This document shows, one piece after another, positions 23,885-33,685 of a stretch of DNA of 50,499 nucleotides. Source of the DNA: Cloacimonetes bacterium UBA3541 (GTDB lineage Bacteria > Cloacimonadota > Cloacimonadia > Cloacimonadales > Cloacimonadaceae). Each line of letters begins with the position of its first letter. The first letter of the stretch is position 1. The notes beneath the pieces are model-generated. The model saw only the letters and a list, made by a program, of their open reading frames with translations, did not search any database and was not told the DNA's origin. The stretch is from the NCBI GenBank assembly GCA_002376725.1, contig DFOM01000061.1:1-50499 (forward strand). The letters are read 5' to 3'. Position numbers and translations under genes: made by a program.

Positions 23885-25081
23885 TTATCTTTCCCACAAA
23901 GAAGCTATGCCCATTCCGCCTCCAATACAAAGAGCAGCCAGACCTTTATGAACATCTCGTTTTTGCATCTCATATAGTAAAGATACAATTATACGAGCTC
24001 CACTCGCTCCGATAGGATGTCCCAAAGCTATAGCTCCACCATTGACATTGGTAATTGAAAGGTCAATCTTTCCAATTCCCTCTTCTTCCAGACCCTTCAA
24101 AACGGCTAAAGACTGAGCAGCAAAAGCTTCATTGAGTTCTATTAATTCAATATCATTAAAATTCCAGCCTGCTTTTTTTAATACTTTACCTATAGCTGGA
24201 ACAGGACCATAACCCATATAAGCTGGATCAACACCAGCAGCAGCATAATTAACTAATGTTGCCAGGATAGGAAGTCCCAGCTCTTTTGCTTTATCTTCGC
24301 TCATTAAGAGAAGCAAAGCAGCACCATCATTGATACCTGAAGCATTACCTGCTGTAACTGTTCCGCCTTCTTTAAATGCAGGACGAAGTTTAGACAGACT
24401 TTCAGGAGTCACACCAGGTCGAGGCATTTCATCAGTATCAATAACTAAAGGTTCTCCCTTACGTTGAGGGATAACAATGGGAACAATCTCATCTTTAAAG
24501 CGGCCAGATTTTATCGCTGCTTCTGCTTTGTTCTGACTTTGAGCAGAAAAGATATCCTGTTCTTCCCGAGTTATATGATATTTTTCTGCCAGATTTTCTG
24601 CGGTTAGACCCATATGACAATCATTGAAGATGTCGCTTAAGCCATCGCGAATCATTAGGTCTACCAGATTACGATTTCCCATCTTACAACCCCATCTGGT
24701 ATCTGGAGAGGCATAAGGTATCTGACTCATATTTTCTGTTCCACCTGCAACAATAATATCTGCTTCTCCTGTTCCTATCATTAAAGCGCCTAATGTTATT
24801 GATTTCATACCTGAACCACAAACCTTATTAATCGTATAAGCAGGAACAGTTACTGGAATTCCACTTTTAATAGAGATTTGACGAGACACATTCTGACCTA
24901 GTCCAGCACCGCAGACATTACCTATGATGACTTCATCAATCTGTTCGCCCTTAATTCCTGTTTCTGAAAGTATTGATTTAAGAACAGCAACTCCCAGATC
25001 AACTGCAGAAACATCTTTGAAGGCAGCTCCAAAATTGCCAACCGCAGTTCGTTTGGCACTAACTACCACGGTCTTTCTCAT
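23885..25081 (-). CDS. acetyl-CoA C-acetyltransferase (thiolase)
   Basis: Thiolase II of 398 aa. The acyl-accepting cysteine is C88 in NKVCGSGMKS, the active histidine lies in LGHPIGASGAR and the second cysteine in ALCIGGGMG; NASGINDGAA is also present. It interconverts acetoacetyl-CoA and two acetyl-CoA. As first gene of the thiolase-kat pair it would act in the cleaving direction during lysine (or butyrate-type) fermentation, feeding acetyl-CoA to ATP production. A good promoter (25112-25139) and an AGGAGG ribosome-binding site precede the ATG. Confidence 0.95.
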   Translation of the reverse strand: MRKTVVVSAKRTAVGNFGAAFKDVSAVDLGVAVLKSILSETGIKGEQIDEVIIGNVCGAGLGQNVSRQISIKSGIPVTVPAYTINKVCGSGMKSITLGALMIGTGEADIIVAGGTENMSQIPYASPDTRWGCKMGNRNLVDLMIRDGLSDIFNDCHMGLTAENLAEKYHITREEQDIFSAQSQNKAEAAIKSGRFKDEIVPIVIPQRKGEPLVIDTDEMPRPGVTPESLSKLRPAFKEGGTVTAGNASGINDGAALLLLMSEDKAKELGLPILATLVNYAAAGVDPAYMGYGPVPAIGKVLKKAGWNFNDIELIELNEAFAAQSLAVLKGLEEEGIGKIDLSITNVNGGAIALGHPIGASGARIIVSLLYEMQKRDVHKGLAALCIGGGMGIASLWER

Positions 25082-25111
25082 TGTTTCCTCCTATTAATAT
25101 TATTTTTTTAC

Positions 25112-25139
25112 AATATAAAATTTGAAGAGTTTTGGTCAA
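25112..25139 (-). promoter_or_regulatory. sigma-70-type promoter of the thiolase-kat operon
   Basis: TTGACC (25134-25139) and TATATT (25112-25117) on the minus strand with a 16-bp spacer, ending 31 bases before the thiolase ATG. One of the best promoter matches in the window. Confidence 0.6.
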
Positions 25140-25224
25140 CCCTATTTTACTTGTTAAATTCACTTGTGAATGTCTATAAAAACTGAAATAATCGTTTAGA
25201 TAAGAAGTATAAAGATGTATAAAC

Positions 25225-26598
25225 TCAAGAACTAATTTTAGCTATAATATCTTTACAAAGAAGTTCTGAACGCTGAAGAGAGTCACTTTCAGCATAAACA
25301 CGAATCACAGGTTCGGTACCGCTTTTTCGGATATGAATCCAGTGGTCGGGAGCTATAGCTTTTATTCCGTCTTGGAAATCCAGTTCGTAATCAGAAAGCA
25401 AAGATGGAAGCATCTCTAAAACTTGAGACATCATTTCTTTAGGTAATTCCACTTTTGCTTTAGCGATATAATAGCGAGGCAAGGAATTTACAATATCCGA
25501 TAACTTTTGATTTGTTTCTGCCAGTAGTCCCAAAATTATAGCCATACCAGTTAAAGCATCACGAGTGTAATTGATGTCAGGACAGATAATACCACCATTA
25601 CCTTCTCCACCTATAGGAGAATTAAGTTCCCGCATAAGTTTTCCCACATAAATTTCTCCAACTTTAGTGCGATGCACTTCAACTCCAAATTTGCGGGCAA
25701 TATAATCTGAAAGCATTGAGCTGGAAAGATTAACTACTATATCTCCAAGTTTTTTGGGAAGGACAAAAAGTTCAGCTAAAGCAACAGAATATTCTTCTCC
25801 AATACACTGTCCTTTTTCATCAACTATAGCTAATCGGTCTACATCAGGGTCAGTAGCAAAACCAAGATCAGCATTATGTATTTTAACGGCTTCCTCAAGT
25901 TGATGTAGATTTTCATTCAAAGGTTCTGGACTGTGAGCGAAAAATCCAGTAGGTTCTGAATTTATTTCTATTACTTCACAACCCAGAGCTTTAAGCAATA
26001 AAGGAGAAGCTAAGCCTCCAGCTCCATTCACAGAATCCAGTACCACCTTAAATTTCCTTGAACGGATTTGCTCTACATTCAACCAAGGTATAGCCAATAT
26101 TCTTTCAATATGATAGTTAATAGCATCAGTATCTTCAGCTACTGAGCCTATATTTTGCCAGTCTTTCCACTTAATCTCTTCTTCTAGAGAATTAAGAAAG
26201 TTGAAAGCTTTATCCGGATGAAGAAACATTCCATCTCCATCAATAAACTTCATAGCATTCCATTGCGGTGGATTATGAGATGCAGTGATGCTTATTCCTC
26301 CCTGAGCAGAATGTTTTTTTACATTTAGTAGCACCGTTGGAGTGGGAACTATACCTAAATCAATAACTTCACATCCCGTGCTAATTAAACCACTAATGAT
26401 AGCATAGAGCATAGCTTTACCTGTAGTACGAGAATCTCTTCCGACTACAATTCTCGGACGATGATTAGATGGAGGATTAACCGATTCTTGAGCGATAAAT
26501 TGTCCAAAGTGGCTTGCATATTGCGAAGCCACTATTGGATTTAAAGTTTCACCAAAAATGCCGCGAACACCGCTGACACTGGCAATTAATTTGCTCAT
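25225..26598 (-). CDS. phosphohexomutase (phosphoglucosamine/phosphomannomutase family)
   Basis: An alpha-D-phosphohexomutase, 457 aa. The N-terminus is SVSGVRGIFGETLNP; the phosphoserine loop is SITASHNPPQWNAMKF (S107); the metal loop is TDPDVDRLAI; the sugar loop is GEGNGGIICPD; and the phosphate site is IRKSGTEPVIRVY. The GEGNGG sugar loop and GVRG start are closer to the archaeal/Bacteroidetes-type phosphoglucosamine or phosphomannomutases than to classical GlmM, so glucosamine-6-P versus mannose/glucose-6-P specificity is open. It lies six bases after the foldase gene and is probably cotranscribed with it. It likely supplies UDP-GlcNAc or sugar nucleotides for the envelope. Confidence 0.9.
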   Translation of the reverse strand: MSKLIASVSGVRGIFGETLNPIVASQYASHFGQFIAQESVNPPSNHRPRIVVGRDSRTTGKAMLYAIISGLISTGCEVIDLGIVPTPTVLLNVKKHSAQGGISITASHNPPQWNAMKFIDGDGMFLHPDKAFNFLNSLEEEIKWKDWQNIGSVAEDTDAINYHIERILAIPWLNVEQIRSRKFKVVLDSVNGAGGLASPLLLKALGCEVIEINSEPTGFFAHSPEPLNENLHQLEEAVKIHNADLGFATDPDVDRLAIVDEKGQCIGEEYSVALAELFVLPKKLGDIVVNLSSSMLSDYIARKFGVEVHRTKVGEIYVGKLMRELNSPIGGEGNGGIICPDINYTRDALTGMAIILGLLAETNQKLSDIVNSLPRYYIAKAKVELPKEMMSQVLEMLPSLLSDYELDFQDGIKAIAPDHWIHIRKSGTEPVIRVYAESDSLQRSELLCKDIIAKISS

Positions 26599-26604
26599 AG
26601 AGCT

Positions 26605-28392
26605 TTAATAATATCCGTATTTATAGCGGTTATCTATAATTTTTGCTTCCTTGCGAACTTGCTGCCACCAGCGATTAAAAGCAGCTTCTTCCAGTCGTTT
26701 TCTAATCTCTTCTTGTTTGGCTTTAGTAAATTCCTGTATATTGGGTTTTTCTCGTCTTTCAGCATATATAATGAAAGGACCTTCTTTAGTAGTTACCAAA
26801 TTGGAATATTCACCGGTATTGAGAGCTAAAGCGGCTTTATCAAATTCTTCCAGCGTTGCATTGACTGGTGCAGGTAAACGGGAACCTTTTTTATGTCCAT
26901 TCAATTCCACGATGTCCCATTCTTCAGCAGCTGCTACATCAAAGTATCTATCTTTGGGAACTCGTTTTATAAATTCTTCAGCTTTAGTTTTTACCTGAGC
27001 TATTTTTTTCTGTTTTTCAAGGTCATACTTTATCTGGAGTTTTTTAGTGGAAAAGTCCTCATAGTAGAATTTACGATTTTCCACTACTTGAGCTACAAGA
27101 TAAGAGGGTTTCCCCTGATAATTAAGTTGGAAAACATCAGAAACCTTTCCCGGTTTTTTCTTTACCATAAATTGATGTAAGCCACCATGCTGACCTATAC
27201 CTGGCATTTGTTCCTGGTCATGGGGCAACCAATCACTAGTTACAACTTCAAGCTTTAGTTCTTTAGCTGCAGTATCTATTCCCTTTTTAGCTATAAGTTT
27301 GCGTGCTTGCTTGGCTTTTTCGTAGAGCTCTCTCTTGGTTTCATCGGAAGTGTTAACCTTTAAAAGTATATGACTGGCTTTAATTTGGTCGGTACCAAGG
27401 GAATCACATTTAACGATATGCCAGCCAAAATCTGTTTTGAAAGGTTTAGAAATTTCACCTGGTTTAAGAGAGAAAGCCACTGTTTCAAATTCAGGTACCA
27501 TCTGTCCTCTTCCAAAGATTCCCAGAGAACCACCTTGTTTAGCTGAACCTTCATCTTCAGAATATTGTTCAGCGATAATAGGGAAGTTCTCGGCATTAAC
27601 CATACGGTAGATATCATCTATTTCCACTTTAACTTCATTGTAGTCTCTTTCCGAGGGTTGTATAGGAATAATAATAAATTTAATTCGGGAAGCAGGTCCC
27701 TTTTTGAACTCGGTATCTTTGTGCTCTTCATAATACTTCTTGATTTCTGCATCGCTAACATAGACCGAATCAGCTTTATGATAGGAGAACCAGATAGCTT
27801 TGCCATAGACTTTATCGTTATCTTTAATAAATTCCTGTTTCAAGCTATCCAAAGTGATTCCAGCTTCGCTCATTATCTTTTGCTGGAGTTTTTTTCGTGG
27901 AAGATAGGTCTTCATATATTCATACATCTGAAATTTAAATTCAGGGCTATTATTCAAAGCCTGGAAATACTTCTTTTTATCAAAAACTCCGTTGGTTTGC
28001 AGATATTCATTCTGTAACAGTTCCTGAGGTATCTCGTTTTCTATAGCATTCTTAATTTCAGCTTCTGTAATTTTAATCCGATGTTTTTTTATCTGCTGTT
28101 GCCAAAGTATATCATTGATAAGCTCTTCCCAGGCAGTGTTTTGAATATAAGGCATATAGCTTTCATCCACTCTTTGTCCTTGAGCTTCATACCGTTGCTT
28201 AATCTCCTGAATCTTGAGATTATACTGCTGGGGGGATATCTTGGTACCATTAACTTTGCCGATATAATTGCCACCAAATGACTGGAGAATTTTTTCTCCC
28301 CCAAAAATTCCTCCCGCACCAATGCTTAAGATAAAAGCAATAGCAACTATGTAGATTATAAGTTTTTGTTTCTTTACAAGTTTATCAAGCAT
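26605..28392 (-). CDS. membrane-anchored parvulin-type peptidyl-prolyl isomerase (PpiD/SurA-like)
   Basis: A periplasmic folding factor, 595 aa. A single N-terminal membrane anchor (about 12-31, IIYIVAIAFILSIGAGGIFG) is followed by a SurA_N-like chaperone region (about 40-200, GKVNGTKISPQQYNLKIQE) and a parvulin domain (about 220-325) with the hallmark GGSLGIFGRGQMVPEFE and FGWHIVKCD. A second, degenerate parvulin-like repeat begins KASHILLK (about 338) and a C-terminal helical region closes the protein. This layout is PpiD-like. It should help fold outer-membrane and exported proteins, many of which are encoded in this window. A GGGAG ribosome-binding site precedes the ATG. Confidence 0.9.
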   Translation of the reverse strand: MLDKLVKKQKLIIYIVAIAFILSIGAGGIFGGEKILQSFGGNYIGKVNGTKISPQQYNLKIQEIKQRYEAQGQRVDESYMPYIQNTAWEELINDILWQQQIKKHRIKITEAEIKNAIENEIPQELLQNEYLQTNGVFDKKKYFQALNNSPEFKFQMYEYMKTYLPRKKLQQKIMSEAGITLDSLKQEFIKDNDKVYGKAIWFSYHKADSVYVSDAEIKKYYEEHKDTEFKKGPASRIKFIIIPIQPSERDYNEVKVEIDDIYRMVNAENFPIIAEQYSEDEGSAKQGGSLGIFGRGQMVPEFETVAFSLKPGEISKPFKTDFGWHIVKCDSLGTDQIKASHILLKVNTSDETKRELYEKAKQARKLIAKKGIDTAAKELKLEVVTSDWLPHDQEQMPGIGQHGGLHQFMVKKKPGKVSDVFQLNYQGKPSYLVAQVVENRKFYYEDFSTKKLQIKYDLEKQKKIAQVKTKAEEFIKRVPKDRYFDVAAAEEWDIVELNGHKKGSRLPAPVNATLEEFDKAALALNTGEYSNLVTTKEGPFIIYAERREKPNIQEFTKAKQEEIRKRLEEAAFNRWWQQVRKEAKIIDNRYKYGYY

Positions 28393-28467
28393 CTATTAAC
28401 TCCCGAGGATTAGATATTGTTTTAAATATACTATTATTTTAAATAGCATAATTTATTCAAGCTTTTT

Positions 28468-29556
28468 TTAAATCTCAGCTTTACGCAAGAAAAACACACC
28501 GAGAATAGTGAAGAAAATATTAGGAAACCAGGCAGCTAAAACAGGAGGGATAACATTATTATAACCTAAACTCTGAAAAACTCTTACAAATATAAGATAG
28601 ATAAAGCACACAACTAAACCAAGAAGGAAGATGAGACCTCTACCCTTAGACCTTATATTAGTAGTAGCAATAGGTATACAGAAAAAGATAACTATGAGAT
28701 TAGTCAGTGGGAAAGAAATTTTCATATGCAAGTCAACAATCTCACGATGTGCTTTTTCTCCCATTTTTTGCAAGCGAGCAATATAATCTTTTAACTCAAA
28801 AAAGTTTAAAGAAAGGGTTTTTTTGGTGATCCGAATAAAATCTTTTGGTTGTACATCTAATAAGGGAAGACTAGTGGTCGGATAGTATTGATAATAAGTC
28901 TGATGTCCCTGCTCAAAACTTCTAATCTCACAATCCTGAATTGACCATTTATCTTTTTGCCAGACTGCAGATGAGGCAGTGATATGTTGAGTTATTTCTT
29001 TACTTTGCGGATTTAATTGGGTGAGGTCTATCACTCGCAAAGTGTTGTTGTATCCATCAAAAAAGCCAAAATAATAGAAATCGTTCTTATTGCCCCGATA
29101 ATGAACTTTGGCTTTGAGCATATTACTTTCTTCAGGTTCTCCCTTAATCTCCACATTATATACATAACTACGATTTTTTTCTGCCCAGGGAACTACATAT
29201 TCTCCAAATAGTGCAACGATAATACTGATGATAAGTCCTACTATAAAAAGTGGAAGCATAGTTCTATGAATGCTGATTCCAGCAGCGCGAATAGCCACAC
29301 TTTCGTTGTGTTTGGATAGACTATCCATCAAGAATAGTCCAGTAATTAAAACCGTAACCGGAGAAGTTAGCACTAAAAGATAGGGTAGACGTAGTAAAAA
29401 ATATTTTAGAGCTTGCTCAACTGTTGCACCATTACGCATCAATCTGGGCAGATTATCTATAATATCAATAACAATAAAAACGGTAGCAAAACATATAAAA
29501 ATAATCAGATAAGTTTTGAGAAATTCGCGGACAATATAACGGTCTAAGATACGCAT
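28468..29556 (-). CDS. lptG: LPS export permease LptG
   Basis: YjgP/YjgQ family permease, 362 aa, a normal length for LptG. Three N-terminal membrane helices, a periplasmic beta-jellyroll (about 120-260) and three C-terminal helices are evident. It opens MRILDRYIVREFLKTY, the family's signature. With LptF and the ATPase LptB it extracts lipopolysaccharide from the inner membrane. It is 9 bases after lptF; which paralogue is F or G is judged by gene order only. Confidence 0.9.
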   Translation of the reverse strand: MRILDRYIVREFLKTYLIIFICFATVFIVIDIIDNLPRLMRNGATVEQALKYFLLRLPYLLVLTSPVTVLITGLFLMDSLSKHNESVAIRAAGISIHRTMLPLFIVGLIISIIVALFGEYVVPWAEKNRSYVYNVEIKGEPEESNMLKAKVHYRGNKNDFYYFGFFDGYNNTLRVIDLTQLNPQSKEITQHITASSAVWQKDKWSIQDCEIRSFEQGHQTYYQYYPTTSLPLLDVQPKDFIRITKKTLSLNFFELKDYIARLQKMGEKAHREIVDLHMKISFPLTNLIVIFFCIPIATTNIRSKGRGLIFLLGLVVCFIYLIFVRVFQSLGYNNVIPPVLAAWFPNIFFTILGVFFLRKAEI

Positions 29557-29565
29557 TTTATTTCA

Positions 29566-30894
29566 CTAATGAATAATTTCATCGGGAGCTTCTTCTAATT
29601 TGGCTTTACGATGAGAAAGCTTCCATTGAAGAAGGCTTAAGTTAACCAGTTGCTTCTCATGAATAGAAAGATAGATAAGAACTGCACCTAGAACGAAAAA
29701 GACGATATTCGTTATCCACATTGAAAGAAATGGGCTCATTAATGCCCTATCTGCTAGTTGTTCTCCTGCAGTTAGAGCGATATAATAAACCAGAAAGATA
29801 ACAGAAGAAACCGAGAAAGCCATTCCGATACCGCTGGAACGAGTCATTAATCCAATAGGTACACCCATCATTACAAAGATTATTATAGCAAAAGCAAGAG
29901 CAAATTTCTTATGATATTCTACCTGCAGAGACCGCAAATTTTCCAGGATCTCTTTATATTGATCTGCTGCCATACTTTTCATTATTCCTAGGCGACGAGT
30001 TTCTACACTCTTAGCATAATCATCTGGTTGTATTTCCAGTTCGGCTAACCTTTTTTCAAGATTTGTGATTTCCTGCTTCTGATTAATAAGTTCCTGTTTT
30101 TTATCTTGAATAGCACTAACTAATTGATTATAGGTCATTTCTCTATCAGAACGATAACCACTTTCACCAAAATCCATTCCAACAGCTAAATCTCTAATAT
30201 TAACAGTAAAAGTCTCAAATTTGGTTACCTGATATTTCCCTTTTTCCTGATCATTACGGTTGTGTATCTCTCCATTTAATAAATTTACTTGAAGACTGTT
30301 ACCTTTATCCATCTGGACAACATTTCCCTTTTGAGCAGTTATTATACGAGGGAAATTGGCTTGAGTACGGTCGTAGACCAGAACATTTTTCAATTCATCA
30401 TTGAGATTTTCTTCCGTGTATATAGTATAGTCAGAAATAGTGGTAAATTCTTTAGGTTTAATGATAGTCATCGGTCTATAGTAAGCTATTTTAACGGTTA
30501 GATTTTTAAGTTTATGATTGGTATTAGGAAGAAAATAATGGTTAAAATATACCATAAGACCAGTTAACAAAATAGCACAAATAAAGAGAGGGCGCAAAAG
30601 GCTATAGATATTGATTCCACTAGCTTTCATAGCAATAGTTTCACGATCTACTGTCAGTTTTCCAAAAGTAAGAATTGTTGCTACTAACACAGCCATAGGA
30701 ATGGAAAGAGAGAGCATATAAGGCAATGATAAACCAAAAAGTTGCAAAACAGTTCCAATATCCAATCTTTTTTCAATTATAGTATTCATCAGGTCTATTG
30801 CCTTATCTATTAGTAGAACAAAAGTTACTACCAATAAAGAAATGGAAAAGGGTCCAAAATGCTCTTTCAGGATATGGCGCGAAAGGATTTTCAC
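29566..30894 (-). CDS. lptF: LPS export permease LptF with periplasmic coiled-coil insert
   Basis: YjgP/YjgQ family permease starting with GTG inside the ligA stop (GTGA overlap). The usual three-plus-three membrane helices flank the periplasmic domain. At 442 aa it is about 80 residues longer than typical LptF. The extra length includes a charged, heptad-like stretch (DKKQELINQKQEITNLEKRL, about 258-277) just before the fourth helix, suggesting a coiled coil. The family role is with LptG and LptB in LPS transport. The operon order is amidase - ligA - lptF - lptG. Confidence 0.9.
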   Translation of the reverse strand: MKILSRHILKEHFGPFSISLLVVTFVLLIDKAIDLMNTIIEKRLDIGTVLQLFGLSLPYMLSLSIPMAVLVATILTFGKLTVDRETIAMKASGINIYSLLRPLFICAILLTGLMVYFNHYFLPNTNHKLKNLTVKIAYYRPMTIIKPKEFTTISDYTIYTEENLNDELKNVLVYDRTQANFPRIITAQKGNVVQMDKGNSLQVNLLNGEIHNRNDQEKGKYQVTKFETFTVNIRDLAVGMDFGESGYRSDREMTYNQLVSAIQDKKQELINQKQEITNLEKRLAELEIQPDDYAKSVETRRLGIMKSMAADQYKEILENLRSLQVEYHKKFALAFAIIIFVMMGVPIGLMTRSSGIGMAFSVSSVIFLVYYIALTAGEQLADRALMSPFLSMWITNIVFFVLGAVLIYLSIHEKQLVNLSLLQWKLSHRKAKLEEAPDEIIH

Positions 30895-32879
30895 TGCTTT
30901 ATCATCTCCAGCAACTCATCTTCAGTGATAATTTTGATAGTAGGGATTTTCTCTGCTTTAGTCAGCTTTGATCCAGGCTTATCTCCTACAATTAAATAAT
31001 CCAGATTGGAACTTACTCCACTAACTATTCTACCACCATTACTTTGAATCAATTCTTCCATTTCTTTTCGGGAATAATGAGGTAAAGTTCCAGTAATGAG
31101 AAAAGTTTTGCCCGTTAAAACATTAGAAACTTGAGCTCTTCTATAGGTGAAATTTATTCCTTGAGCACGAAGCTCTTCTATTAATTTTATATTTTCGGGC
31201 AGACTGAACCACGCTTTAATGGATAAAGCAACTTTTTCTCCAACTTCTGGGACTTGAGAAAGACTTTCTAGGCTGGCATTGCGTAAGGAATCTATATCGC
31301 CAAAATATTCAGCTAAATATCTTGCAGTAACTGTTCCCACATATCTAATGCCCAATGCATAGAGCACACGATCAAAATTTCTGTCTTTAGATGCTTCAAT
31401 GGCATTTTTAAGGTTTTGAGCGGATTTTGTGCCAAAGTGCTCCAGCTGAGCTAACTTATCGTAATCTAATCGGTAGAGGTCAGCAATACCAGAGATGAGT
31501 TTATTTTCTAAAAGTTTAGCTATCAAACTTTCTCCCAGTCCAGTTATATCCATAGCATCACGAGAAGCAAAATGTTCAATACGCCGTTGCAGTTGAGCTG
31601 GACAAGCAACATTAGAACAGTAATGAATTGCTCCTTCTTCATCTTTCTGTAAAGGACTGCCACAAGCAGGACAACGCTCTGGAAAACTCACTGGTTTTGC
31701 TCCCGGTTTTCGTTTTTCAGGAATTACCTGCAGAATCTTAGGAATAATTTCTCCCGATTTGATTAAAAGTACGCTATCACCTTCATAAAGGTCAAGGCGT
31801 CTAATTTCATCTTCATTATGTAAAGTGGCACGAGAGACGGTACTGCCTGAAATATAAACTGGTTCCAAAATTGCCACTGGGGTAACTGCTCCGGTTCTTC
31901 CAACTTGATATTGCACTTCAATCAATCTTGTTTCTTTTATTTCGGGTTTAAACTTATATGCCACAGCCCATTTAGGACTTTTTGCAGTGTATCCTAATTT
32001 CCGTTGTAAGGCAAAATCATCCACTTTAACTACGATTCCATCAATCTCAAAAGGTAAACTATGGCGCTTATCTTCCCATTCATCACAAAATTTTTGCACT
32101 TCTTCATAGGAATTACAAACGCATCTATGCTTTGTTGTAGGAAAACCTAAACTATCTAACCAATCCAAAAACTCAGATTGTTTCTGAACGGGTAAATTTT
32201 CACAGTAGCCTACTCCATAGAATATAGCACTCAGATTTCGGTTCTTAACTTCTTCTGTATTTTTTAATTTTATAGAGCCAGCAGCGGCATTTCTGGGATT
32301 AGCAAAAGGCTTTTCTTCATTTGAACGACGCTGTTCATTGAGCTTTAAAAATTCTTTCACGGGCATATATATTTCCCCGCGAATCTCTATAGGATAAGTG
32401 TAGTTAATCTTTTGAGGAATATCTTTAATTACTTTAATATTATTTGTAACTACTTCTCCAACGATACCATCTCCCCGAGTTGTGGCATATTGCATAACAC
32501 CTTTTTCATAATATAGATTAATGGAAAAGCCATCTATTTTGAGTTCTGTGCAAAGAGCAGGGAAAAATCCCAGATCGGTGGCTAGTTTAACTATCCAATC
32601 TTTCAATTCATTAGCCGAGTAGGTATTATCTAGACTATACATCCGTTGTTTATGAGCTATAGTTTCAGCTCCAGGAGTTATATCACTTCCAACCTTATCT
32701 AGAGGCGATTCTCCGCGTTCTTCTGCATCTAATTGAGATTCCAATTGACGAAGTCTTAACACTAACTGGTCATATTCATAATCAGATATCTCTGGTTTTG
32801 CATGCTTATAATAGAGCTCGTTATGGTGTTCAATTTCAGCTCTAAGCTTTTCTATTTCTTTTCTTAGCTCCTCATTCAT
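30891..32879 (-). CDS. ligA: NAD-dependent DNA ligase
   Basis: Essential NAD+-dependent ligase that seals nicks. Adenylation domain with K114 in TELKIDG, then an OB-fold (about 320-400), a four-cysteine zinc finger (CPACGSPL...HYCSNVACPAQL, about 407-430), helix-hairpin-helix repeats (MDITGLGES, LEHFGTKSA, VPEVGEKVA) and a C-terminal BRCT domain (VLTGKTFLITGTL). At 662 aa it is complete. It overlaps the amidase gene upstream (ATGA) and lptF downstream (GTGA) by four bases each, so it is embedded in one operon. Confidence 0.97.
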   Translation of the reverse strand: MNEELRKEIEKLRAEIEHHNELYYKHAKPEISDYEYDQLVLRLRQLESQLDAEERGESPLDKVGSDITPGAETIAHKQRMYSLDNTYSANELKDWIVKLATDLGFFPALCTELKIDGFSINLYYEKGVMQYATTRGDGIVGEVVTNNIKVIKDIPQKINYTYPIEIRGEIYMPVKEFLKLNEQRRSNEEKPFANPRNAAAGSIKLKNTEEVKNRNLSAIFYGVGYCENLPVQKQSEFLDWLDSLGFPTTKHRCVCNSYEEVQKFCDEWEDKRHSLPFEIDGIVVKVDDFALQRKLGYTAKSPKWAVAYKFKPEIKETRLIEVQYQVGRTGAVTPVAILEPVYISGSTVSRATLHNEDEIRRLDLYEGDSVLLIKSGEIIPKILQVIPEKRKPGAKPVSFPERCPACGSPLQKDEEGAIHYCSNVACPAQLQRRIEHFASRDAMDITGLGESLIAKLLENKLISGIADLYRLDYDKLAQLEHFGTKSAQNLKNAIEASKDRNFDRVLYALGIRYVGTVTARYLAEYFGDIDSLRNASLESLSQVPEVGEKVALSIKAWFSLPENIKLIEELRAQGINFTYRRAQVSNVLTGKTFLITGTLPHYSRKEMEELIQSNGGRIVSGVSSNLDYLIVGDKPGSKLTKAEKIPTIKIITEDELLEMIKQ

Positions 32880-33685
32880 AGCTCATACATCTCCCTTCTC
32901 CGATCTTTAAAAATATCATTAAGAGTATTAACCGATTTGTCTAAAGCAAGTTTGGGATCAATAATTATTGTGCCAATTCCTTCATTTTCTTCATCAAGCT
33001 GAAGAAGAGTTTCACCTTTAGTCCCTAAAATCTGACTTTTGCCCGTAAATTCCATACTTTCTCCTTTATTACATTCAATTCCAACGCGGTTAGATGTAAT
33101 GGAAAACACTCGGTTTTCTAAGGAACGAGTCTGCATTGCTTGTTGACACCAGGGCAAAACTAAATTAGCAGGATGGCAGATTATTTGTGCACCCTTGAGA
33201 GCAAGAGTTCTCGCAGATTCGGGAAAATACCAGTCAAAACAAATCATAATGCCTATTAATACACCACCTTTAGCAGGGAAAACTTCAAAACCAGTATCTC
33301 CTGATGTAAAGAACAGCTTTTCTCTATAGAAAAGATGAGTCTTGCGATATATGTAGTAACTGCCATCAGGATTTATCAAGGCAGCAGAATTGTAATATAT
33401 ATTATCTGCTTTTTCAGCAAAACCATACACAATACTGAATTGCTGTTCTGTTGCTAAATGGCAAAATTCCTGAAAGATAGTTCCTTCCGGAATTGTTTCA
33501 CTCACTTTATCAACTTCAGCCTGTTTTTGGAATACATAACCTGAAAGACAGAGCTCTGGTAAAACAATTAAATCTGTTTCTAGTTCTCTAAGCATAGTTT
33601 TCAATTTATTCAGGTTCTCAAAAACCGCTAAAAAATCAGGTTTAAACTGTACTACTGAAACTCTATAATCCATAACTTCAAGCAT
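32876..33685 (-). CDS. carbon-nitrogen hydrolase (nitrilase superfamily)
   Basis: A cytoplasmic amidase/nitrilase-fold enzyme, 269 aa. The Glu-Lys-Cys triad is visible: E44 in LPELCLSGY, the lysine in YRKTHLFYREK, and the cysteine in MICFDWYFPE. A CHPANLVLPWCQ block and a RVGIECNKG segment follow, as in predicted omega-amidase-type members. The substrate is not predictable; beta-ureidopropionase is longer and differs. The first ATG (33685) is almost on top of AAGGA; the ATG at 33673 (MDYRVSVVQF) is about 12 bases from it and is an equally likely start. First gene of the ligA-lpt operon. Confidence 0.88.
   Translation of the reverse strand: MLEVMDYRVSVVQFKPDFLAVFENLNKLKTMLRELETDLIVLPELCLSGYVFQKQAEVDKVSETIPEGTIFQEFCHLATEQQFSIVYGFAEKADNIYYNSAALINPDGSYYIYRKTHLFYREKLFFTSGDTGFEVFPAKGGVLIGIMICFDWYFPESARTLALKGAQIICHPANLVLPWCQQAMQTRSLENRVFSITSNRVGIECNKGESMEFTGKSQILGTKGETLLQLDEENEGIGTIIIDPKLALDKSVNTLNDIFKDRRREMYEL

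Noticed and set aside
27565..28017. A plus-strand frame of 150 residues inside the foldase gene
   Set aside because: It is antisense to a well-supported gene and has no family motif or ribosome-binding site.
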